Shown piece after piece: positions 40,398 to 49,963 of a stretch of 64,000 bases of DNA. The notes under the pieces were generated by a model. That model was given only the letters and a program-made list of their open reading frames with translations. It did no database searches and was not told the origin of the DNA. The position numbers and the translations under genes were made by a program. Within the stretch, counting starts at the first letter, position 1; every line of letters starts with the position of its first letter. The stretch is from an uncultured Clostridia bacterium (GTDB lineage: Bacteria > Bacillota > Clostridia > Oscillospirales > Acutalibacteraceae). The DNA is taken from positions 1 through 64,000 of the forward strand of contig CAMAZY010000008.1 of NCBI GenBank assembly GCA_945863885.1, in the 5' to 3' direction.

Positions 40398-43188
40398 AAT
40401 CGGAAAGCACATCAAAATCGTCAACGTCATCATCCTGAGACGTCGGCTCGCCTCTCGTTGCTTTCATTTCGAGAAGCTGAGATTTGGTAATCAGAACCTT
40501 TCTCGGCTTGCCTCCCGTTTCGGCAGGACCGATAAGACCTCTTTCATCAAGCTGATCCATGATTCTTGCCGCTCTTGCGTAACCGATGCGAAGCTTACGC
40601 TGGAAAAGACTTGCCGATGCGGCTTCACACTCGACGGCGACCTCCAACGCTTTTTCAAGCATATCGTCACCGCTTTCCGCACTCTCTCCGGCGGCTGCGG
40701 CGGCTGTCGATTTCTTATCTTCAACCGCTTTTCGTTCAATTTCATCCATGACATCGCTGTCATATTCGGCACTTTCTTCATCCTTAATGAAGTCAACGAT
40801 TTTTTCAATTTCCTCTTCCGAAAGGTAAGCGCCCTGAATTCTCACCGGCTTTGACATACCGAGAGGATTGAAGAGCATATCGCCGTTGCCTAAAAGCTTT
40901 TCGGCACCGACCGTATCAAGAATGGTTCTTGAGTCGATTTGTGAGGAAACCGAAAGTGAAAGACGGCTCGGAATGTTCGCCTTGATGATACCCGTGATAA
41001 CATCAACGGACGGACGCTGTGTCGCAACAACAAGATGCATACCGGCGGCTCTTGCTTTTTGGGCAAGACGACAAATCGAGTCTTCGACTTCCTTCGGAGA
41101 AACCATCATCAAGTCGTTAAGCTCGTCGATAAAAATCGCAATTTTCGGCATCGGCTCATGCTCAGGATGATCCTTGACAAAATTATTGAACCCACCGATA
41201 TCCCGGACGCCGCAGGCGGAGAAGGTCTTATAGCGGCTTTCCATTTCGCCGACCGCCCACGAAAGAGCGCCTGCCGCTTTTCTGACGTCAGAAATAACGG
41301 GAACAAGCAAATGCGGTATGCCGTTATAAACGGAAAATTCAACCTGCTTCGGGTCAATCATCAAAAGCTTCACTTCCGACGGCTTCGCATTATATAGGAT
41401 GCTCGCAATCATGCAGTTTAAGCACACGGATTTACCCGAGCCGGTCGTACCGGCAATCAAAAGATGCGGCATTTTCGCAAGGTCGGTGCAGACAACCGTA
41501 CCGGAAATATCCTTTCCTAACGCAACGTTCAGCTTACTTTTGGCCTTGGTGAACGCCGAAGAAGAGATAATTTCCCGGAGTGTGACCGTCGCACGGAATT
41601 TATTCGGCACCTCGATGCCGACGGCAGATTTATTCGGAATCGGGGCTTCGATGCGGACACCCGAAGAAGCAAGATTCAACGCAATATCATCGGCAAGATT
41701 CGTAATTTTGCTGATTTTTACGCCGGGTGCCGGCTGAAGCTCATAACGCGTTACCGACGGACCCCGGCTGACGCCGATAAGGGTCGTTTCAACATTGAAG
41801 CTTTTGAGCGTATCGACAAGCTTTTTCGCCGTCGTCTTCATTTCAAGCGCAAAGTCATCGTCACGGCTGAAATCCGGCTCACGCAGACAGTCAATCGGCG
41901 GAAGAGAATACTCACGCTTCAAGACCGGACGGTCAGAATAGGACTGAACCTCCGACTGATTTTTCTTTTCGTTTTCCTGCGCACTGGTAATAGCGTCATT
42001 GACCAGTCTTGCCGCAGAAGCCGAGAGTTCGGTATCCGAGACTTCTTCATCAAAATCCGCTTCTTCAAACGGATCCTCGTCAAGCGGCTCAACGTCTTCC
42101 GGGAACACGGGCAATGAAGCTTCATCGGTATCAATCTCCGTGTCCGCATCTGCTTCGCTTTCACCCGTGTTTTTAGGAGCGGGTTCGGGTCTTTCGAAAA
42201 CACGGGCATTCGGATTGTTAACAGCCGAAGCATCAAAGTCGGTAAAGAGACGCTCGGGCGGATTATAAACCCTCGGAGGAGCCGGACGCTCAGGCTCAGT
42301 ATTTCGTCCGTCAAAATCAGTTTCTACTTCCGATGAGCCAAAATTGAAGTCGTCCGATTCTTCCTGTTTGCGGCGTTCGGCTTCCTCGGCTTCACGCTGC
42401 TTTTTTTCTTCCTTTTCTTTCTTCCTGAGTTCTGCTTTTATTTTATGCTCTTCATGCTTTGCACGGCTTTTTTCCTTAATGACCTGCTTTCCGTCGTCAA
42501 GTTTATTTTTGCCGCCGTTGATAAGCGATGAAACAACTGAGCCGAGAGACGAAAAGCTGATATCGAAAAAGAGCATGGTAAAAAGAATCAGTAAAGTAAT
42601 AAGAATGATGAACGCCGCCGCTTTTCCGAGAAGATGAAGAAATCCGCCGCCGATGAAAGCGCCGATCACACCGCCGGTCGCTCGAAAATCAAAGCTGATA
42701 TCCCAACCGACAGAGGCGGCATTTTTCAGCTGAGCCAGCCATTCTTCTTTTCCGCCCGAAGAAATCGTGTTGATAAACAGATGAATCAGCGAGGAAAATA
42801 CAGCACTTAACATAAAACCGCTGAGCGTTGTTACAGCTAAGTTGCGTTTGAGATTATTAAGAGCAAGACGGATTCCGACATACAAAATACCGAACGCAAA
42901 GAGAATAAAGCCGAGACCGAAAAAACCGTAACAGGCTCCTCTGATTCTCAGCCAGAAATTATAGCCGGGAATAAACGCCACACAGAGCATAAACACGGAC
43001 ATCGCAAGATAAACGAGCATGAGGGCGTTTCTGTGCGCTTCATAAAAGCTCAGGTCTTGTTTTTTATTCTTCCCCTTGGCTTTTGAGGACTTGGCGGAAG
43101 ATTTTTTTGAAGCACCTGATTTTGATTTCGCTTTTGAATTGTCTTTTGTATTACGGGTCGATTTTTGTTTTGTTTTCTTTTCAGCCAT
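40396..43188 (-). CDS. FtsK/SpoIIIE-family DNA translocase
   Basis: A 930-aa protein. After a Lys/Ser-rich start come about four transmembrane segments (about 55-220), then a long charged linker, then the motor: Walker A GTTGSGKSVCLN and Walker B IAIFIDELNDLMM. The C-terminal gamma domain (ASLFQRKLRIGYARAARIMDQLDERGLIG) reads DNA polarity. It pumps chromosome through the division or sporulation septum. In a spore-former a single FtsK can serve as SpoIIIE. Confidence 0.95.
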   Translation of the reverse strand: MAEKKTKQKSTRNTKDNSKAKSKSGASKKSSAKSSKAKGKNKKQDLSFYEAHRNALMLVYLAMSVFMLCVAFIPGYNFWLRIRGACYGFFGLGFILFAFGILYVGIRLALNNLKRNLAVTTLSGFMLSAVFSSLIHLFINTISSGGKEEWLAQLKNAASVGWDISFDFRATGGVIGAFIGGGFLHLLGKAAAFIILITLLILFTMLFFDISFSSLGSVVSSLINGGKNKLDDGKQVIKEKSRAKHEEHKIKAELRKKEKEEKKQREAEEAERRKQEESDDFNFGSSEVETDFDGRNTEPERPAPPRVYNPPERLFTDFDASAVNNPNARVFERPEPAPKNTGESEADADTEIDTDEASLPVFPEDVEPLDEDPFEEADFDEEVSDTELSASAARLVNDAITSAQENEKKNQSEVQSYSDRPVLKREYSLPPIDCLREPDFSRDDDFALEMKTTAKKLVDTLKSFNVETTLIGVSRGPSVTRYELQPAPGVKISKITNLADDIALNLASSGVRIEAPIPNKSAVGIEVPNKFRATVTLREIISSSAFTKAKSKLNVALGKDISGTVVCTDLAKMPHLLIAGTTGSGKSVCLNCMIASILYNAKPSEVKLLMIDPKQVEFSVYNGIPHLLVPVISDVRKAAGALSWAVGEMESRYKTFSACGVRDIGGFNNFVKDHPEHEPMPKIAIFIDELNDLMMVSPKEVEDSICRLAQKARAAGMHLVVATQRPSVDVITGIIKANIPSRLSLSVSSQIDSRTILDTVGAEKLLGNGDMLFNPLGMSKPVRIQGAYLSEEEIEKIVDFIKDEESAEYDSDVMDEIERKAVEDKKSTAAAAAGESAESGDDMLEKALEVAVECEAASASLFQRKLRIGYARAARIMDQLDERGLIGPAETGGKPRKVLITKSQLLEMKATRGEPTSQDDDVDDFDVLSD

Positions 43189-43201
43189 GGTTACTCCTTA
43201 A

Positions 43202-44059
43202 TCAAACATAAAACGTTGCAAGAAAAATAAACAGTCCGAACAGGATTGAATATACACAAGCAAAGGAATACAGCCGTTTCGCACCGATTTTCCCGATTGC
43301 TTTGACAACAACGGCACTGGAAATCAAACCGCCGACAGCACAAATCAGGATCATGACAGGGTCAAGCGTTACCCCGGCAAGGATATAACGGACCAGTCGT
43401 ACAACACCGACGGCAAAGGTTGACGGCGCAAGATATAAAAGTACCTCTCTTGCTATCACGACATCGTCAACATCACTGACCGTCAAAGCGGCGGCACCCG
43501 AGGAAATATGGGAGAAGCCCGGAAAAATATAAGCCGGTAACTGGTAAATGCCGAACCGCACGACACCCGAAGCTTTTGAACTTCTCCTTGTCTTATCGCT
43601 CCTTTTACGGGAATACCAGACAGCAACGGTCAGGATAACGCCGCTTGCTATACAGCAAAAAGACGTAACCATAAGATGGTCATCGGTAAAATAACGGGCA
43701 AAGACATCAAATAAAAACGTTGTCTTCGAAACGGGTAAGAACAGAATAACCGCCGGTAAAAGGCTCAGAAAAAGATTAACGGCAATGCTTTTATACTGAC
43801 TGTGTTTATCGGAACCGCCGCCCTTTCCGCTTCGGAAGAACGAGGCGATTGATTTCAAATAAAGCTTCCGAAGAAAGACAAACACAACGAGGGAAAATAC
43901 AACAGAGATAATGCTGTAATAAAAACCCAGCGTGTCCGCATCGGACGAGAAGTGCAAGACGGAATTCAAAAAAGCGTAATGAGCCGAAGAAGAAACCGGC
44001 AAAGCCGCAAAGGCACCGCTTACAAAAGAAATAACAAGCATCTTTAAATATTCAAACAT
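43202..44059 (-). CDS. UppP (BacA)-like membrane protein lacking the usual catalytic residues
   Basis: A 285-aa polytopic protein resembling undecaprenyl-diphosphatase. The first motif reads VSGAFAALPVSSSAHY, where active enzymes have VEGxTEFLPVSSxGH, so both catalytic Glu are missing. The second reads PGFSHISSG in place of PGxSRSG, so the Arg is missing too. It may be an inactive paralogue with another lipid role. It is 13 bp upstream of ftsK and has its own promoter. Family level is likely; enzyme activity is doubtful. Confidence 0.7.
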   Translation of the reverse strand: MFEYLKMLVISFVSGAFAALPVSSSAHYAFLNSVLHFSSDADTLGFYYSIISVVFSLVVFVFLRKLYLKSIASFFRSGKGGGSDKHSQYKSIAVNLFLSLLPAVILFLPVSKTTFLFDVFARYFTDDHLMVTSFCCIASGVILTVAVWYSRKRSDKTRRSSKASGVVRFGIYQLPAYIFPGFSHISSGAAALTVSDVDDVVIAREVLLYLAPSTFAVGVVRLVRYILAGVTLDPVMILICAVGGLISSAVVVKAIGKIGAKRLYSFACVYSILFGLFIFLATFYV

Positions 44060-44150
44060 CTATCTTTATATACACCGTACAATCGGCGCTTCCTTTCAAT
44101 TAGACTTATGCGGTCAGAACAACACTTATATAATTCACAACAGCTTAAAT

Positions 44151-44179
44151 ATTATATCACAAAAAATACATAAGGGCAA
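44151..44179 (-). promoter_or_regulatory. Sigma-A promoter of the UppP-like - ftsK unit
   Basis: Minus strand TTGCCC (44179-44174), 17-base spacer, TATAAT (44156-44151) with extended TGA. It lies just after the ftsH terminator. Confidence 0.75.
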
Positions 44180-44218
44180 GAAAAAAATCGGACTTTCGCT
44201 CAAAGCGGCAAAAGTCCG
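44180..44218 (-). terminator. Intrinsic terminator after ftsH
   Basis: Minus strand stem CGGACTTT / AAAGTCCG (44218-44211 with 44196-44189), then ATTTTTTTC. Confidence 0.85.
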
Positions 44219-44225
44219 TAAAATA

Positions 44226-46139
44226 TTAAATCTGTTCGCCGTTTTCGGTGTTATCACCGATAAGTCCGGCTGTCTCCGGCTCTGTGATAGCCAACGTGCC
44301 TTCCATAAGGTGCTTGAACTGCTCACCGTCGATTTTTTCGTTGACAATCAGATAGCCGGCAAGCTCGTGAAGCTTGTCGCTGTGGTCACTTAAGATCTTT
44401 TCACAGCGCGCATAACCGTCCGAAAGAATACGGTGGATTTCCTTATCAATTTCACAGGCGATCTCTTCCGAATAGTTTCTCGTGCTGTTATAGTCACGTC
44501 CGAGGAAGACCTCATGATTGCCCGGATTATAAGCAACAGGGCCGATGACCTTGCTCATACCGTATCTTGTGACCATGTCCCGTGCCGTGTCCGTCGCTCT
44601 TTCAAGGTCGTTCGACGCACCGGTTGAAATATCACCGAGAACGAGAGCTTCCGCAACACGTCCGCCGAGAAGAATCACAATATCGTCAAGCATATCATTT
44701 TTCAGCTTATACGACTTGTCTTCCTGAGGAAGTGACATGGTATAGCCGCCCGCCATACCTCTCGGAACAATCGAAACCTGATGAACGGGATCCTGACCCG
44801 GTATATAATAGGTGGCAATTGCATGACCGGCTTCATGGTAAGCTGTCAGTTTCTTTTCCTTGTCGGACATTTTGTGTGACTTTTTCTCGGTACCCATGAC
44901 CACCTTGATCGTTGCTTCTTCAATATCCTCCATCGTAAGCGCTTTTCTCTTTTTGCGAACGGCAAGCAACGCCGCTTCGTTCAGAAGATTTTCAAGATCG
45001 GCGCCTGTGAAGCCCGCTGTGCTTTGTGCTATCGTGCGAAGATTGACATCGGGGGCAATTGATTTATTCCGTGCGTGTACTTTCAGAATTTCTTCTCTGC
45101 CCTTAACGTCCGGATAATTCACCGTAATCTGACGGTCAAATCTTCCCGGTCGCAAAAGTGCGGGGTCAAGGATATCCGGCCGGTTCGTTGCGGCGATAAC
45201 AATAACGCCGTCGTTCATGCCGAAGCCGTCCATTTCAACAAGAAGCTGGTTGAGCGTCTGTTCCCGTTCATCGTGTCCGCCGCCCATTCCGGCACCTCTG
45301 TGACGGCCGACGGCATCAATTTCATCAATGAAAAGAATTGACGGCGCATTCTTCTTCGCCTGATTGAAAAGGTCACGAACTCTTGACGCACCGACGCCGA
45401 CATACATTTCAACGAAATCCGAGCCGGAAATCGAGAAGAACGGCACGCCTGCTTCTCCGGCGACGGCACGGGCAAGAAGCGTCTTGCCGGTACCCGGAGG
45501 GCCGACAAGCAAAACACCCTTCGGAATTCTTGCGCCGATTTCAATGAATTTTGTCCTGTCTTTCAGGAAATCAACAATCTCTTCAAGCTCTGCCTTTTCT
45601 TCGTCCGCACCGGCGACATCGTTGAAGGTCGTTTTCCGCTTTTCGTCTTTACTGAGCTTCGCTCTCGCTTTGCCGAAGCTCAGCGTCATATTATTCTCGT
45701 TCGTAATAGTCTTTTCCATGCGCTTCATCAGATAATACATCGCAAAAATAAACGCAGCGGACAGAAGCACCATCGGAAGAATACTTGCCCAGACGGAATT
45801 GTTGGCGCCGGCCTTATAGTCGTATACGATCTGATTGTCCGGATTCTGTTCGTTGTATTCCACAATGTCGTCATGAACATCATTCAGGAAAAGCTCCACG
45901 CTGGGAAGCGTATATTTTTGTTCGGTGTTGTCGCCTTTGACTTTATAGGTCAGCGCACCGCTTCGGATTGTGAGGGTGAATTCCGTTACCTGATTCGTTT
46001 TGAAAAGATTCACGATCTCGTAGTATTTGGTTTTCTTACCGGCATTCTGACTCGCCGTAAAGTAACCGATTATCAAAATCAGAATTAAAGGCAAAATCAG
46101 ATAAATTAAACTTCCCAGATTCTTATTATTCTTCTTCAA
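44226..46139 (-). CDS. ftsH: ATP-dependent zinc metalloprotease FtsH
   Basis: A protein of about 637 aa. Two transmembrane segments flank an extracytoplasmic loop, followed by the AAA domain ([37 protein letters not shown]) and the zinc protease motif [14 protein letters not shown]. It degrades misfolded and regulatory membrane proteins. The track starts at 46160 (TTG), but an AAAAGGAG site sits there; a TTG at 46139, 10 bases after it, is more likely. It is the last gene of the rnj-to-ftsH unit. Confidence 0.95.
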   Translation of the reverse strand: MKKNNKNLGSLIYLILPLILILIIGYFTASQNAGKKTKYYEIVNLFKTNQVTEFTLTIRSGALTYKVKGDNTEQKYTLPSVELFLNDVHDDIVEYNEQNPDNQIVYDYKAGANNSVWASILPMVLLSAAFIFAMYYLMKRMEKTITNENNMTLSFGKARAKLSKDEKRKTTFNDVAGADEEKAELEEIVDFLKDRTKFIEIGARIPKGVLLVGPPGTGKTLLARAVAGEAGVPFFSISGSDFVEMYVGVGASRVRDLFNQAKKNAPSILFIDEIDAVGRHRGAGMGGGHDEREQTLNQLLVEMDGFGMNDGVIVIAATNRPDILDPALLRPGRFDRQITVNYPDVKGREEILKVHARNKSIAPDVNLRTIAQSTAGFTGADLENLLNEAALLAVRKKRKALTMEDIEEATIKVVMGTEKKSHKMSDKEKKLTAYHEAGHAIATYYIPGQDPVHQVSIVPRGMAGGYTMSLPQEDKSYKLKNDMLDDIVILLGGRVAEALVLGDISTGASNDLERATDTARDMVTRYGMSKVIGPVAYNPGNHEVFLGRDYNSTRNYSEEIACEIDKEIHRILSDGYARCEKILSDHSDKLHELAGYLIVNEKIDGEQFKHLMEGTLAITEPETAGLIGDNTENGEQI

Positions 46140-46186
46140 ACTTCGAGCACTCCTTTTCAAATCCGGTAGAACGTGTACAGGAAAGA

Positions 46187-46750
46187 TTATTTATTATTTT
46201 CAATCGCTTCCGGTTTTAAAATACCGATAAACGGAAGGTTGCGGTATTTTTGGTTATAATCAAGCCCATAACCGACAACGAATTCATCCCGAACCTCGGC
46301 GCCGATATATTTGGCGCTGATTTTTACGTCGGGCGAACGTCTTGAGGGCTTATCAAGCAAGGTGCAGATTGTGATGCTTGACGGATTTTTTGTCATCAGG
46401 AAATCGGAAAGCTTCTGAAGCGTGTTGCCGCTGTCGAGAATGTCCTCGACAATAAGAATATCGTAGCCTTTAACGTCTTCGGAAAGGTCTTTTGTAATAT
46501 CGACATTTCCGCTTGAGGACGTGCCGGCGCCGTAGCTTGCCGCTGTAATAAAATCAATGCGACAGGGAATTGTAATATTCCGCATAAGATCCGCCATGAA
46601 AACAACGGAACCTTTTAAGACGCTTACCATAAGCAGATTCTTATCGGCAAAATCCCGGCTGATTTCCGAACCGATTCTCTTCGTCATTTCCGCCAGCTGT
46701 TCCCGGCTGAAAAAAACTTCGCTGATATCATCAAGCATATTGTTACTCAT
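46187..46750 (-). CDS. hpt: Hypoxanthine-guanine phosphoribosyltransferase
   Basis: A 187-aa purine salvage enzyme. The PRPP loop is [16 protein letters not shown], and the first loop is [17 protein letters not shown]. The C-terminal [22 protein letters not shown] is typical. An AGAGAGGG site precedes the ATG. It lies between tilS (3 bp away) and ftsH, the conserved tilS-hpt-ftsH order of Firmicutes. Confidence 0.96.
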   Translation of the reverse strand: MSNNMLDDISEVFFSREQLAEMTKRIGSEISRDFADKNLLMVSVLKGSVVFMADLMRNITIPCRIDFITAASYGAGTSSSGNVDITKDLSEDVKGYDILIVEDILDSGNTLQKLSDFLMTKNPSSITICTLLDKPSRRSPDVKISAKYIGAEVRDEFVVGYGLDYNQKYRNLPFIGILKPEAIENNK

Positions 46751-46753
46751 ATT

Positions 46754-48076
46754 TTACCCTCTCTTTTTTACAATATAAACCTTTTTCGTTTTTTGCGAAA
46801 CTCCGTTATCGGCATTTGCGCAAATATTTTCCACCCATAAAACGCCGTCATCGTCACATAAAACGGCGATCTGATTGCGCTGACAAGGCGGTATCTTCCT
46901 TTCACAAAACAGCTTTTTGAGCGTTTTTGTGTTTCCCCGGCGCTTATCCGTTATTCTGTCACCCGGCAAGCGGGAACGCAGAACAAGCGTTCCGTTCACC
47001 GTATCGGCGTCAACGGCGAACCGTTCATCTTTACTGTCAAGCTGTGTTATATTACAAAGCCTGACGGAATAGGACGCATACGGCGAATCGACTGTTTCAC
47101 CGACAACTGTGGCTTTCCAGCCTTCGCTTACCGGCAGACAAGCCTGAATGGTAATTATATCACCTTTTACACACAGATACAAGTCTTTTGTCAATTCCAC
47201 CTTGCCCTTTGATTCAGTTATCGCCTTACAGCAAAGGTCAATATGACGAAGCTCAACAGGCTTTGACAAAAAAGGTGAAATCACGAAGCTGACCGCCTGT
47301 CGTCTGACAGCCTCGTGGCAGGCTTGCCATTGACTAAGCCGATAAGAATTTTCCTCTGTCCGGCTTTTTTCAATCAGCTCTTTTGCACTTTGTTCAATAA
47401 AATCTACATCGATCCTGATACTGTCAAAAAACCTTGCGGCGCATTTTTCAAGCTCGGGATTGACTCGTTTTAAAGCCGGAACCGCATGGTGACGAATTTT
47501 GTTTCTGGCGTAATCATCAAGCAGATTCGTGCTGTCCGTCACAAAATCAAGACCGTTATCCCGGCAATATTGTTCAATTTCGCTCCTTGTACAGCGAATC
47601 AGCGGTCTGATGATGTGATCCCGTTTCGGCGGAATTCCGCAAACGCCCCGAAGTGCCGTCCCTCTCGCAAGATTGAAAAGCACGGTTTCGATACTGTCGG
47701 AAAGCGTGTGCGCAACGGCGACCGCATCACAGCCGGCCTTTTGAAAGCAGTCGTATCGGACAAGCCGGCCGCATTCTTCAACGCTTATTCCCTTTTTTAA
47801 AGCCAGAGACGGAACATCAACAGAAAAAACGAGAAACTCAACAGCAAGCTTTTTACATAAGTCTTTCACAAAGTCACAGTCTCTTTGCGCCTGCTCACCT
47901 CTGATATTATGGTTCACATGAACTGCTTTGAGTATAATACCATACTCTTGTCTAATTGAACTTAAATAATGCAAAAGACAAACGGAATCCGCACCGCCGG
48001 AAACACCGACGGCGACGGATTTTACCGAGGAAAGCATATTATATTTTTCAATCGTTTCTTTGATTTTACATATCAT
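46754..48076 (-). CDS. tilS: tRNA(Ile)-lysidine synthase
   Basis: A protein of about 440 aa that converts C34 of tRNA-Ile(CAU) to lysidine. The PP-loop ATP motif is VAVGVSGGADSVCLLHYLS, and NIRGEQAQRDCDFV and ARNKIRHHAVPAL follow. The C-terminal substrate-binding domain includes LPGDRITDKRRGNTKTLKKLFCERKIPP. The start at 48076 (ATG ATA TGT AAA) has a GGAGAAG site and overlaps dnaB by 11 bp; the track's extra 94 residues lie inside dnaB. Confidence 0.95.
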   Translation of the reverse strand: MICKIKETIEKYNMLSSVKSVAVGVSGGADSVCLLHYLSSIRQEYGIILKAVHVNHNIRGEQAQRDCDFVKDLCKKLAVEFLVFSVDVPSLALKKGISVEECGRLVRYDCFQKAGCDAVAVAHTLSDSIETVLFNLARGTALRGVCGIPPKRDHIIRPLIRCTRSEIEQYCRDNGLDFVTDSTNLLDDYARNKIRHHAVPALKRVNPELEKCAARFFDSIRIDVDFIEQSAKELIEKSRTEENSYRLSQWQACHEAVRRQAVSFVISPFLSKPVELRHIDLCCKAITESKGKVELTKDLYLCVKGDIITIQACLPVSEGWKATVVGETVDSPYASYSVRLCNITQLDSKDERFAVDADTVNGTLVLRSRLPGDRITDKRRGNTKTLKKLFCERKIPPCQRNQIAVLCDDDGVLWVENICANADNGVSQKTKKVYIVKKRG

Positions 48077-49454
48077 TACGAAGCTTCTCCAAATTGGAAA
48101 ACATGGTATAATCTCCGTTCCACATCGCTTCAACCGTGGTTGTCGGCCCGTGTCGGTTCTTTGATACGATAAATTCAACCTTGTTGACGGTCGGCTTCGG
48201 CTCGTCCGGCTCGTCGTCATGCTCTTTTTCGCTGTCGTAGTATTCCTCACGGTACAGCATGATGACAATATCGGCGTCCTGCTCAATGGAGCCTGATTCA
48301 CGAAGGTCGGCGAGCTGCGGCCGGTGTGACTTTCCTCTGCCCTCTGTGCTTCTTGCAAGCTGTGCGAGAACGACGACGGGTATGTTTAGATCTTTCGCCA
48401 TCAGCTTCAGGCTTCTTGTGATTTCGGAAACCTCCTGAACACGGTTATCGCTTCTGACGCCGCTTTTCATCAACTGAAGATAATCAACGAAAACCGCGTC
48501 AACATCACGAAGCCTGCGGATTCTTGATTTCATTTCAGGTACGGTCATATTCGAAGTATCATCGAAGTAAAGCTCGCATTTGCTGAGAATGGCGGTCGCC
48601 GTGGCAAGCCGTTCCCATTCTTCACCGGAGATTTCGCCGGTTCTCATTTTTGTGCTCTGAACTCTCGCTTCGGTTGAAAGCACACGCTCGGCAAGCTGCT
48701 GTTTTGTCATTTCGAGAGAGAAAAACAAGACCTTTTTCTTACCCAGAAGAGCCGTATTTCTTGCCATATTCAGCGCAAGGCTCGTTTTACCCATCGCAGG
48801 ACGGGCGCCGATAATCACAAGGTCGGAGCGGTTCAGACCGGTTATCACCTTGTCAAGGTCATAAAAGCCCGTTGTGTAGCCCTTATACTGTTCGGCATCC
48901 TCCGAGCTTAATTTCTGGAGCTTGTCGTAAACCTCGTTGACGATGATGTCACCGATTCTCACAGGACCGCTTGTTACCCTGCCCTGACGGATATCGTATA
49001 TTTTCTGCTCAGCGGAATCGAGCAGTAAATCTGCCGAAGAATCCGAGGAAACGGAGTCCTCAATGATTTCCTTGGAAACGGAAATGAGCGTACGGACATA
49101 AAACTTTTCTTTTATAATACGGCAGTAGCTTTCAACGTTGTCCGTCGAAGGAACAGCCTGCGCAAGCTGATAAAGATAGGTTTTTCCCGTTGCGTCGTCG
49201 TATATCTTATCGTTTTTCAGCTTTTCAAGAACAATCAGCGGGTCAACCTTACCGCCGACCGTGTCGATCTCCTGCATCACGGTAAAAATCGCACGGTGCT
49301 GAGGAAGATAGAAGTATTCGGGCTTAATCAGGATAAGCACCTGAGAAATACACGACGGCTCAATCAGGATACAACCCAAAACAGCCTGCTCCGCTTCAAG
49401 GCTGAACGGCATTGAGATATCATCAAGACTTAAAATCGCTTTGTCCGACTGCAT
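48066..49454 (-). CDS. dnaB: Replicative DNA helicase DnaB
   Basis: A 462-aa hexameric helicase. The N-terminal domain starts SMPFSLEAEQAVLGCIL. The RecA-like domain has Walker A GARPAMGKTSLALNMA and DAVFVDYLQLM, with the later LADLRESGSIEQDADIVIML. It follows rplI by two bases and overlaps tilS. The rplI-dnaB order is conserved across Firmicutes. Confidence 0.97.
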   Translation of the reverse strand: MQSDKAILSLDDISMPFSLEAEQAVLGCILIEPSCISQVLILIKPEYFYLPQHRAIFTVMQEIDTVGGKVDPLIVLEKLKNDKIYDDATGKTYLYQLAQAVPSTDNVESYCRIIKEKFYVRTLISVSKEIIEDSVSSDSSADLLLDSAEQKIYDIRQGRVTSGPVRIGDIIVNEVYDKLQKLSSEDAEQYKGYTTGFYDLDKVITGLNRSDLVIIGARPAMGKTSLALNMARNTALLGKKKVLFFSLEMTKQQLAERVLSTEARVQSTKMRTGEISGEEWERLATATAILSKCELYFDDTSNMTVPEMKSRIRRLRDVDAVFVDYLQLMKSGVRSDNRVQEVSEITRSLKLMAKDLNIPVVVLAQLARSTEGRGKSHRPQLADLRESGSIEQDADIVIMLYREEYYDSEKEHDDEPDEPKPTVNKVEFIVSKNRHGPTTTVEAMWNGDYTMFSNLEKLRNDM

Positions 49455-49456
49455 TC

Positions 49457-49897
49457 TTATTCACCGACCGAAACGTAAAGCTTTGCCGAGATGCCCTGAT
49501 AAAGCTTTACTTCAAATTCATAGGTTCCGAATTGCTTGATATCGTCTACAACGATTTTCCGCTTGTCAACATCAATTGAAAACGCTTCTTTCAGCTTCTC
49601 GGCAATTTCCTTAGAGGTAACGGAACCGAAAAGTTTACCGTTCTGACCGGCTTTTGCAGTGATTTTAATCGTTTTTCCGCTGATTCTTGCGGCGGTATCT
49701 TTCGCCGCCTTCGTCTCAGTCGCAATTCTGAATTTTTCGGCATTTTCTTTATTTTTCATTTCGGACATGGCCTGCGCATTTGCTTCGGAGGCAAGCTTGC
49801 GGGGAAAAAGGAAGTTTCTTGCATAACCGTCTGAGGTGTTGACAAGCTCACCCTTTTTTCCGAGTCCTTTTACATCCTGTTTGAGTATAACTTTCAT
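49457..49897 (-). CDS. rplI: 50S ribosomal protein L9
   Basis: A protein of about 146 aa. The start [36 protein letters not shown] is the L9 N-terminal domain. The C-terminal domain ([21 protein letters not shown]) follows a long helix. The ATG at 49897 has a GGAG site; the track's extra 22 residues are read-through. It is between gdpP and dnaB, the usual gdpP-rplI-dnaB order. Confidence 0.97.
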   Translation of the reverse strand: MKVILKQDVKGLGKKGELVNTSDGYARNFLFPRKLASEANAQAMSEMKNKENAEKFRIATETKAAKDTAARISGKTIKITAKAGQNGKLFGSVTSKEIAEKLKEAFSIDVDKRKIVVDDIKQFGTYEFEVKLYQGISAKLYVSVGE

Positions 49898-49963
49898 ATT
49901 CATTCTCCAATCCGGCGAAAATTCGCATAGCGAATCCGCCATATATTTTTCCGAAAGTTTCAA

